Assembly: GCA_013813955.1 (NCBI GenBank) | Contig: JACCQW010000212.1 | Coordinates: 1 to 6,588 of the forward strand | Length of the DNA: 6,588 nucleotides | Direction: 5' to 3' | Origin: Solirubrobacterales bacterium | GTDB taxonomy: Bacteria > Actinomycetota > Thermoleophilia > Solirubrobacterales > Solirubrobacteraceae | Shown here: positions 1 through 4,907 of the stretch, piece by piece | Position numbering within the stretch: position 1 is the stretch's first letter | How the letters are laid out: each line of letters opens with the position of its first letter | Notes under the pieces: model-generated | What the model was told of the DNA's origin: nothing | Database searches by the model: none | Seen by the model: only the letters and a program-made list of their open reading frames with translations | Made by a program: the position numbers and the translations under genes

Positions 1-164
1 CCGCCGACGAACGCGACGAGGATCGCGAGCGCGGCAAGGCGCCGGCCGCGGATGGTCGTTGGCAGCCGGCTGCGGACGGTCGCGGGCAGCCCGGGGCGGG
101 GGAGGCGCTTCAGCCGGTCACGGATGGTCGCGGGCAGCCCGGCGCGGGGACGGCGCGGCTTCAC
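1..164 (-). CDS. Partial gene: Arg/Pro-rich N-terminus with internal repeats, then the start of a likely membrane segment
   Basis: The frame opens at a GTG (164-162) and stays open to the left edge, giving the first 54 codons; the rest is outside the window. The start is supported by GGAGGG on the minus strand (176-171) with a 6-nt spacer. Residues 1-42 are rich in Arg and Pro and contain three related modules, LPATIRDR (10-17), LPATVRSR (26-33) and LPTTIRGR (34-41). From residue 43 the sequence turns hydrophobic ([12 protein letters not shown]), which looks like the start of a transmembrane helix behind a basic cytoplasmic tail. This layout would fit an FtsQ/DivIB-like or other single-pass membrane protein, but no diagnostic domain is in view and the function is unknown. 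The gene diverges from lysC, with 21 bp between start codons. Alternatively the stretch is non-coding upstream DNA of lysC; the SD and the repeat spacing in multiples of three argue for coding. Confidence 0.6.
   Translation of the reverse strand, partial: MKPRRPRAGLPATIRDRLKRLPRPGLPATVRSRLPTTIRGRRLAALAILVAFVG
49..150. repeat. Three imperfect direct repeats, in frame within the left-edge gene
   Basis: Related copies begin at 49, 73 and 121 on the plus strand, with core CGGAYGGTCGCGGGCAGCCC. The second (73-102) and third (121-150) copies differ at only a few of 30 positions, and the first (49-70) is shorter and more diverged. The offsets are 24 and 48 nt, both multiples of three, so each copy is read in the same frame by the minus-strand gene and gives an LPxT[IV]RxR module. 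One visible substitution is conservative (Ile/Val). This is best explained as duplication inside the coding sequence. A set of repeated operator-like sites upstream of lysC is a less likely reading. Confidence 0.6.
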
Positions 165-170
165 GCGTTA

Positions 171-176
171 CCCTCC
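171..176 (-). promoter_or_regulatory. Ribosome binding site of the left-edge gene
   Basis: The minus strand reads GGAGGG at 176-171, then six bases, then GTG at 164. This near-ideal Shine-Dalgarno decides the start of the partial gene. It lies within the 21-bp gap between the two divergent start codons. Confidence 0.6.
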
Positions 177-185
177 GCCACCGGC

Positions 186-1448
186 ATGCCGGGAACAGTC
201 GTCATGAAGTTCGGGGGCACCTCCGTCGCCGACGCCGAGCGCCTCAGGCGCGCGGCGCAGCGCATCGTGGCCAAGCGCGAGGCGGGCAACCGCGTGGTCG
301 CCGTGCTGAGCGCACGGGGCCGGACGACGGACTTCCTCATCGCCGAGGCGCAGGAGATCTCACCCAATCCCGACCCGCGCGAGATGGACATGCTGCTCTC
401 CACCGGCGAGCGCCAGTCGTGTGCGTTGTGCGCGATGGCGATAAACGACCTCGGCCATCGTGCGATCTCCCTGACCGGCTCACAGGCGGGCATCGTGACA
501 GACACGTCCCACACGAAGGCGCGCATCGTCGAGGTGCGCGCCGACCGCATCCACGACGCGCTGGACGAGGACTCGATCGTGCTGGTCGCCGGCTTTCAGG
601 GGGTGTCGACCACCAAGGACGTCACGACGCTCGGCCGCGGCGGGTCGGACACGACGGCCGTCGCCCTCGCCGCCGCCATCGGCGCCGACATCTGCGAGAT
701 CTACACCGACGTCGCGGGCGTCTTCAGCGCCGACCCGCGCATCGTGCCCGGGGCGCGCAAGCTGCCGGTCGTCTCCTTCGAGGAGATGCTCGAGATGTCG
801 GCCTCGGGGGCCGGCGTCCTGCAGCTGCGCTCGGTGGAGTACGCGCGCAACCACGGCGTCAGGATCCATTGCCGCTCCAGCTTCGAGGACGGGCCAGGTA
901 CGGTTGTGGTCGGAGAAGAGGAGACCGTGGAACAACCGCTCATCACCGCCGTCACGCACTCCACCGAGGAGGCGCGCGTCACGCTCAAGGGTGTACCGGA
1001 CACTCCGGGCGCGGCGGGGCGCATCGCCACCGTGCTCGCCGAGGGCAACGTGAACATCGACATGATCATCCAGAACGAGCCCGTCACCGAGGGCGACCGC
1101 GCGGACATGTCCTTCACCGTCCCGCGCTCGGACCTCGGCGACGCGCGCGCCGCGCTGGCCCCGCTGGCCGCCGAGCTGGGCATCGAGGTGCACACCGACG
1201 AGGCGATGGGCAAGGTGTCGATCGTCGGCGCCGGGATGCGGTCGCACCCGGGCGTGGCGGCCAAGGTCTTCTCCACGCTGGGCGACGAGGAGATCAACAT
1301 CGAGATGATCTCCACCTCGCCGATCAAGATCTCCTGTGTCATCGCGGGCGACCGGGTCCCCGGCGCGGTGCAGGCGCTGCACGCCGCCTTCGCGCTGTCG
1401 GGCTCGGAGACCATCCAGGCCGAGAAGCCATTCGGGCGGTTCACATGA
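186..1448 (+). CDS. lysC: Aspartate kinase (aspartokinase), actinobacterial alpha/beta type
   Basis: LysC phosphorylates L-aspartate with ATP to 4-aspartyl phosphate in the cytoplasm, the first step to Lys, Met, Thr and diaminopimelate. The 420-aa product has the usual length. An amino-acid kinase domain fills about residues 3-230, with KFGGTS (8-13), STGE (72-75), GRGGSDTTA (150-158) and [12 protein letters not shown] (174-185). Two ACT domains follow: about 262-330, with DTPG (272-275) and NIDMIIQN (290-297), and about 343-410, with GAGMRSHPG (348-356) and NIEMIST (371-377). This resembles the Lys/Thr-inhibited Corynebacterium enzyme, so concerted feedback by Lys plus Thr is likely (inference). 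ATG 186 is chosen because it puts the usual seven residues before KFGGTS; ATG 204 would cut into the first strand but has a weak GGGAA upstream. No clear SD precedes 186, and a leaderless or very short leader is possible. The stop overlaps the asd start. Confidence 0.97.
   Translation: MPGTVVMKFGGTSVADAERLRRAAQRIVAKREAGNRVVAVLSARGRTTDFLIAEAQEISPNPDPREMDMLLSTGERQSCALCAMAINDLGHRAISLTGSQAGIVTDTSHTKARIVEVRADRIHDALDEDSIVLVAGFQGVSTTKDVTTLGRGGSDTTAVALAAAIGADICEIYTDVAGVFSADPRIVPGARKLPVVSFEEMLEMSASGAGVLQLRSVEYARNHGVRIHCRSSFEDGPGTVVVGEEETVEQPLITAVTHSTEEARVTLKGVPDTPGAAGRIATVLAEGNVNIDMIIQNEPVTEGDRADMSFTVPRSDLGDARAALAPLAAELGIEVHTDEAMGKVSIVGAGMRSHPGVAAKVFSTLGDEEINIEMISTSPIKISCVIAGDRVPGAVQALHAAFALSGSETIQAEKPFGRFT
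912..929 (+). promoter_or_regulatory. Internal translation start for a separate LysC beta (regulatory) subunit
   Basis: A purine-rich run, GGAGAAGAGGAG (912-923), precedes an in-frame GTG at 927-929, codon 248 of lysC. Starting there would yield a 173-residue protein made only of the two ACT domains, ending at 1448. In Corynebacterium glutamicum and Bacillus subtilis, lysC makes such a beta subunit from an internal start at the equivalent place; the residues after this GTG (VEQPLITAV) resemble the corynebacterial beta N-terminus as I recall it. The last SD-like GAGGAG is only 3 nt from the GTG, but GGAGAAGAG gives about 6 nt. Whether the start is used cannot be seen from sequence. Confidence 0.6.
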
Positions 1449-2491
1449 CGGAGCTGCGAGTCGCGGTCGTCGGCGCCACCGGCGCGGTCGGCACGGTCAT
1501 GCTGCGCCTGCTGCGCGAGCGGGGGTGGGCGGGCGGGGACGGTCCGGAGGTCGTCCCGTTCGCCTCCGAGCGCTCCGTCGGCCGGGAGCTGGACGGCGGC
1601 CTCGTCGTGACCCCGCTCACCGACGAGACGATCCAGGGCTTTGACGTCGCGCTGTTCTCCGCCGGCGCGACGCGCTCGCGCGAGTGGGCGAAGCGCTTCG
1701 TCGACGCGGGCGCGGTCGTGGTCGACAACTCCAGCGCCTTTCGCATGGACGAGGACGTCCCGCTCGTCGTCTCCGAGGTCAACCCGGAGGCCATCGACGC
1801 CCACCGCGGGATCATCGCCAACCCCAACTGCACGACGATGGTCGCGATGCTGCCGCTCAAGGCGCTGCACGACGCCTTCGGCCTGCGCGCGATGGTGGCC
1901 ACGAGCTTTCAGGCCGCCGGCGGCGCCGGGCAGAAGGGCATCGACGAGCTCGCCGGCCAGGTCGCGCCGCTGGCCGCCGATGTCGACCAGCTCTGCCACG
2001 ACGGCGCCGCCGCCGAGGCCAAGGTCGAGCACGAGATCCACGAGGCGACGCTCGCCTTCAACGTCGTCCCGCTGCTGGGCACGCTGGGCGAGAAGGGCTA
2101 CACCGACGAGGAGCTCAAGCTGCGCAACGAGTCGCGCAAGATCCTCTCGATCGCCGACCTGCAGGTCTCACCGACCTGCGTGCGCGTGCCGGTCATGGTC
2201 GGCCACGCCGTCGCCGTGCGGGCGACCTTCGCCTCGGAACCCGACCTCGACCGTGCCCTGGAGGTCCTGCGGGCCTTCCCCAACCTCGTGGTCGAGGACG
2301 CGCCGACGCCGCTGCGCTACGCCGGCCGCGACGAGGTCGCCGTCGGGCGCGTGCGCCGCGACCTCGGTGACCCGTACGCGCTGAACCTGTTCGTGGTCGG
2401 CGACAACCTGCTCAAGGGGGCGGCCCTGAACACGGTGCAGCTCGCCGAGCTGCTGCACGCGCGCGGCCTGGTCGGCGAGGCGGTCCGCTAG
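1445..2491 (+). CDS. asd: Aspartate-semialdehyde dehydrogenase
   Basis: Asd reduces 4-aspartyl phosphate with NADPH to L-aspartate 4-semialdehyde, directly after LysC and at the branch to lysine/diaminopimelate and homoserine. The 348-aa product has the family's normal length. The nucleotide-binding loop GATGAVG is at residues 10-16, DNSSAFR at 94-100, and the active-site cysteine is Cys129 in NPNCTT. The segment SFQAAGGAG (154-162) matches the usual S-Y/F-Q region, with Gln156 as the substrate-binding Gln. RVPVMVGHA (247-255) carries the substrate-binding Arg247 and catalytic His254. The C-terminal [10 protein letters not shown] (321-330) is also typical. ATG 1445 overlaps the lysC TGA as ATGA and no strong SD is seen, so translation is probably coupled to lysC. 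The frame is open far upstream of 1445, but that part is a high-GC shadow of lysC. No dapA or other pathway gene follows. Confidence 0.97.
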   Translation: MTELRVAVVGATGAVGTVMLRLLRERGWAGGDGPEVVPFASERSVGRELDGGLVVTPLTDETIQGFDVALFSAGATRSREWAKRFVDAGAVVVDNSSAFRMDEDVPLVVSEVNPEAIDAHRGIIANPNCTTMVAMLPLKALHDAFGLRAMVATSFQAAGGAGQKGIDELAGQVAPLAADVDQLCHDGAAAEAKVEHEIHEATLAFNVVPLLGTLGEKGYTDEELKLRNESRKILSIADLQVSPTCVRVPVMVGHAVAVRATFASEPDLDRALEVLRAFPNLVVEDAPTPLRYAGRDEVAVGRVRRDLGDPYALNLFVVGDNLLKGAALNTVQLAELLHARGLVGEAVR

Positions 2492-2523
2492 CCGGACCTC
2501 GCGGCGCGGGCCCCCGGCGGCTA
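2489..2523. terminator. Inverted repeat between convergent genes, possible bidirectional terminator
   Basis: TAGCCG (2489-2494) and CGGCTA (2518-2523) form a perfect 6-bp inverted repeat, and each arm contains the TAG stop of one convergent gene (asd on plus, the peroxidase on minus). The loop between is very GC-rich and could fold further. There is no T-tract on either side, so this is not a classical intrinsic terminator. It is reported as the only candidate in the 26-bp gap, and a chance repeat is possible at this base composition. Confidence 0.25.
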
Positions 2524-3837
2524 CGAGCCCGCCAGTGCCGCAAGCGCTCCGATCCCCGGCACGAAGTAGTAGCCGCCTCCCCGCGTCGTCACGAACGACG
2601 GCTGTGGATGCAGGTAGCGCGGCGGGTCCCCCGGGATCGTCATCTTGCCGTCCGGGTCCCCGTCGGCCAGCAGGAAGTCGGCATCGGCTCCGAGGCCGAA
2701 CGGATCGCCGTCGGCGCACCAGCGGGCCTGGATCGTCTCGAACTGGCGCTCGATGCTGGCCTGAAAGGAGACGAAGACGAGGCCGCGGTCCTCGTCGTCG
2801 GGACGGTCGCCGTCGGCCGGCGGGCCGTAGGGCATGCCGCGGCGGATGATCCGGTGCCGCGAGCTCAACCGCCCGTCGCCGCCGAGGGCATCGCGCGGGT
2901 TGACCCGGCGGATGTGGGCGCCCAGCGGGCAGCGCAGGCCCTCCGGGTCGTCGCGGAAGCGGAATCGGTTGGTGCGGCGCAGCTCGTCGGCGCTCGGCTG
3001 GTCGTGTACGCGCTCGGGAAAGAGGCTGAGCGGCCGGCCGTCCTGCCAGCGCCCCACGATCTTGGCGGCCAGCGCGTCGCGCTCCTCGCGCTCGTCGCCC
3101 GCCCACTCGCGCATCCAGCGATGCCACAGAGCGACGTCCTGGCGCAGCTTGCGCAGCACCATGAACGTGCCGCCGCGCCCGTAGGGCTCGGCGGGGGCCG
3201 CCGGGGGCGCGCCGTCCTCGTCGGGGTAGCCCAGCACGAACTCGCCCGGCTGGAGCGCCTTCCACCCGAAGCGCCGCGGGGTCCCCGAGCCGACCCATGG
3301 GCCGGCCCGCCGGTCGGCGATCTGCGGCTGCGCGAAGCCGTCGCGGAAGCCGAAGTGCTCCCGGGCGCCCGCGAGCGCCGCGGCGGGCTGCTCGTAGACG
3401 AGCTCCAGCGCACCGCTCGCGAGGTGCTCGTCGCGAGCGCGTGCGAGGGCGCTCTCGCTGCGCGCGTTGAGCATCAGCACGACGTGGGCCTCGCCACGCA
3501 GGGGGGTCTCCCACCGCTCCGGAGCACTCGGCCCGGTGTCGCTGAGCATCCGTGCGCGGGACGCCATGCCCTCGAGGAAGTCGGCCGGAAATCCGGCCAG
3601 GACCTCCCGGTCCATGCCCAGAGCCGCCAGTCCTCGCGCGCTGACCGCGAGGTTCGCCGTCGAGTCGGGTCTGCCGGCGCCCCACGGCTCGGCCGTCGTC
3701 AGGGCGGGCAGCAGATCGCGCAGCCAGCCGCGCGCGGCCGCCCGCTCGCGCACCTGCAGGAACGCGTACAGCGCGTGCTCGAAGCCGTACCCGCACAGGA
3801 TGTTGCCCTGGAGGTCGCCCTGGTCGATCGCGGTCAT
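2521..3837 (-). CDS. DyP-type heme peroxidase
   Basis: Dye-decolorizing peroxidases use heme and hydrogen peroxide to oxidise varied substrates; the substrate of this one is unknown. The 438-aa product begins with the family's DLQGNILCGYG (8-18). GFRDG (163-167) is the GxxDG motif with distal Asp166. GEFVLGYPDEDG (198-209) and FMVLRKLRQDV (225-235) match the family. AHIRRVNPRD (307-316) carries the likely proximal heme ligand His308, and IIRRGMPYG (330-338) carries the likely distal Arg (332 or 333). The C-terminal part has RGLVFVSFQ (351-359) and GGYYFVPGIGAL (420-431). The DxQGNIL start and length point to the larger DyP classes (C/D, or V) rather than the EfeB type. There is no Tat or Sec signal, and no clear encapsulin-targeting tail, so it is probably a free cytoplasmic enzyme. 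ATG 3837 overlaps the upstream stop as ATGA; GAGGAG 5 nt upstream fixes the start. It is the last gene of a three-gene operon. Confidence 0.95.
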   Translation of the reverse strand: MTAIDQGDLQGNILCGYGFEHALYAFLQVRERAAARGWLRDLLPALTTAEPWGAGRPDSTANLAVSARGLAALGMDREVLAGFPADFLEGMASRARMLSDTGPSAPERWETPLRGEAHVVLMLNARSESALARARDEHLASGALELVYEQPAAALAGAREHFGFRDGFAQPQIADRRAGPWVGSGTPRRFGWKALQPGEFVLGYPDEDGAPPAAPAEPYGRGGTFMVLRKLRQDVALWHRWMREWAGDEREERDALAAKIVGRWQDGRPLSLFPERVHDQPSADELRRTNRFRFRDDPEGLRCPLGAHIRRVNPRDALGGDGRLSSRHRIIRRGMPYGPPADGDRPDDEDRGLVFVSFQASIERQFETIQARWCADGDPFGLGADADFLLADGDPDGKMTIPGDPPRYLHPQPSFVTTRGGGYYFVPGIGALAALAGS

Positions 3838-4319
3838 CCGAACTCCTCACGCCAGGCGCGCTGCAGCGCCGCCGGCTCGAGATCCTGGGCGCGGATGGCG
3901 AAGTCGCGCAGCCGCGCACGGAGGTCGAGCGCCTCGCGCACCTCGGTCACCGTCGACCTGGGGTAGGGGCGCACCGAGAATCCCGCGGGCATCGCGTGCT
4001 CGGCGAGCCAGCGTGCGACGGAGGCCGGGTCCCCGGCACCGGGGTAGCCCCGGCACTGCTCCCATACGGGCTCGGCCTCGGGCAGGCGCTCGGCGACGAG
4101 CGCGAGGTAGCTGGAGGCCTGCGCGTCCGCCTCGGCCGAGAACAGCAGGCACGGCCCGTCGCGGATCGCCTCCTCGACCACCACGAAGCGCGCCATGTGC
4201 GTCTGACCGAGCCTGGCGAGGGGGCTGTGCTCCGGCTCACCCAGCGCGGCCAGCGCTTCGCGCAGCGCCGTCAGGCGGTCGGGGCGAACGCTCAGCAGGA
4301 CCGCGACGCCGGTGCTCAC
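3834..4319 (-). CDS. Uncharacterised DyP-operon protein, paralogue of its upstream neighbour (161 aa)
   Basis: I do not recognise a named function. The GTG start (4319-4317) overlaps the stop of the preceding gene as GTGA and lacks a good SD, so it is probably made by translational coupling; its own stop overlaps the peroxidase ATG. The 161-aa product has no signal peptide or membrane helix. It opens with a likely beta strand (GVAVLLSV, 4-11), then a helix, then QTHMARFVVVE (39-49), CLLFSAEAD (57-65), a helix with Tyr71, Trp86, GYPG (91-94), MPAG (110-113), RPYP (117-120) and EALDLRAR (129-136). Alternating strands and helices hint at a ferredoxin-like or dimeric alpha/beta-barrel fold (inference). 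These landmarks match the 172-aa neighbour at nearly the same spacing, so the two are tandem duplicates. Here the neighbour's SNFNGD stretch is changed to SAEADA. A role as a peroxidase partner is suggested by position only. Confidence 0.85.
   Translation of the reverse strand: MSTGVAVLLSVRPDRLTALREALAALGEPEHSPLARLGQTHMARFVVVEEAIRDGPCLLFSAEADAQASSYLALVAERLPEAEPVWEQCRGYPGAGDPASVARWLAEHAMPAGFSVRPYPRSTVTEVREALDLRARLRDFAIRAQDLEPAALQRAWREEFG
3843..3848 (-). promoter_or_regulatory. Strong ribosome binding site of the DyP peroxidase gene
   Basis: The minus strand reads GAGGAG at 3848-3843, then TTCGG, then ATG at 3837. The site lies inside the last codons of the preceding gene. Of the three operon genes this one has the strongest SD, which suggests the peroxidase is translated efficiently as well as by coupling. 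Confidence 0.6.
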
Positions 4320-4834
4320 AGCTTGTTCTGCACCGCGATGATGAAGCGCCGGTAGGCCGCGGCGAACGCCTCGGGGCCGGCCTCGATCGCGTCCACCTCC
4401 CCGTAGCGAGCACGGATGTCGAGGGCGTCGGTGACCATCCGGGTGGTGGCCTCGGGGTAGGCCGACCAGTAGTGGTCCGCGGGGATCGCTCGCCCGAAGA
4501 TGAAGCGCTTGAATCGCTCCATGGGCCGGGGGCCCGGGAAGCCGTGGGCGCCGCCCCACATCAGCCGCATGCGCCCGGGGACGGTCAGCGAGAACGCGTC
4601 CACGTACTGCTTGACGTCGCCGTTGAAATTGCTCTGGAACAGGAGGTAGCGACCGCGGCCTCGCCGGATCAGCGACCAGTGCGCGAAATGAATGAACGCC
4701 AGGCGCAGCAGAGGCCTCAGTACGAGCGGGTTTCCCCGTGCGAAGGGCCAGCTCAGGCGCAGCCACCAGCTCCACCAGCCGCGCACCGGCGTGATGATGG
4801 TGATCGCCTCCACGCGTCCGTGCCGCCCGCGCAC
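4316..4834 (-). CDS. Uncharacterised Trp-rich protein, first gene of the DyP operon (172 aa)
   Basis: No function is recognised. GTG 4834 is chosen because AGGA (4845-4842, minus strand) lies 7 nt upstream; a later GTG at 4813 would also keep the conserved body. Residues 9-17 (EAITIITPV) look like a first strand. Residues 19-50 are rich in Trp and hydrophobics broken by Arg and Pro, so membrane-surface contact or a hydrophobic pocket is possible, but it is not a clean transmembrane helix. Then come HFAHWSL (49-55), YLLFQSNFNGD (63-73), Tyr77, Trp93, GFPG (98-101), IPAD (117-120), SAYPEAT (124-130) and DALDIRAR (136-143). HFA[RH]W and LLF.SN.[DN]G look familiar from uncharacterised bacterial proteins, some near heme peroxidases (recollection, not a database result). 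The stop overlaps the next gene by GTGA. It heads the operon and diverges from the ATPase regulator. Confidence 0.87.
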   Translation of the reverse strand: MRGRHGRVEAITIITPVRGWWSWWLRLSWPFARGNPLVLRPLLRLAFIHFAHWSLIRRGRGRYLLFQSNFNGDVKQYVDAFSLTVPGRMRLMWGGAHGFPGPRPMERFKRFIFGRAIPADHYWSAYPEATTRMVTDALDIRARYGEVDAIEAGPEAFAAAYRRFIIAVQNKL

Positions 4835-4907
4835 GGGGCGATCCTAACCCGGGTCGCACACGGTCGCGCGCCCCAGCGGCTAGGCTCGCTGCGCCAAGGG
4901 GGCATCG
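4835..4907. promoter_or_regulatory. Shared divergent promoter region of the DyP operon and the ATPase regulator
   Basis: This 73-bp gap must hold the start signals of both transcripts unless promoters lie inside the genes. On plus, TAGGCT (4881-4886) fits a -10 box, with the SD AAGGGGG (4896-4902) 5 nt before GTG 4908. The 5-bp inverted repeat CAGCG/CGCTG (4874-4878, 4887-4891) flanks that -10 box and could be a small operator. On minus, TAGGAT (4846-4841) fits a -10 box and sits 6 nt from GTG 4834, the spacing of a leaderless transcript, but its AGGA also reads as an SD. No convincing -35 was found for either. A second short inverted repeat pairs GGGGCG (4835-4840) with CGCCCC (4869-4874). 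All are weak motifs in GC-rich DNA. Confidence 0.4.

Noticed and set aside
59..1444. Open plus-strand frame continuous with asd that reads through all of lysC, suggesting a fused 810-residue protein.
   Set aside because: Its first part is Arg/His/Gly-rich low-complexity translation of lysC in a shifted frame. Asd family similarity begins exactly at ATG 1445, and lysC itself is unmistakable in the other frame.
701..2041. Antisense open frame (446 codons) spanning lysC and asd.
   Set aside because: It is a shadow of two well-identified genes with codon bias mirrored from them, and no domain is seen.
2521..2570. Encapsulin cargo-loading tail at the C-terminus of the DyP peroxidase.
   Set aside because: The protein ends at the family core (FVPGIGALAALAGS) with no flexible extension or clear loading motif, and no encapsulin gene is in the window.
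2168..3919. Long minus-strand open frame (583 codons) across the peroxidase gene and the end of asd.
   Set aside because: It is an Arg/Pro-rich shadow frame of high-GC DNA. The DyP motifs all lie in the frame starting at 3837.
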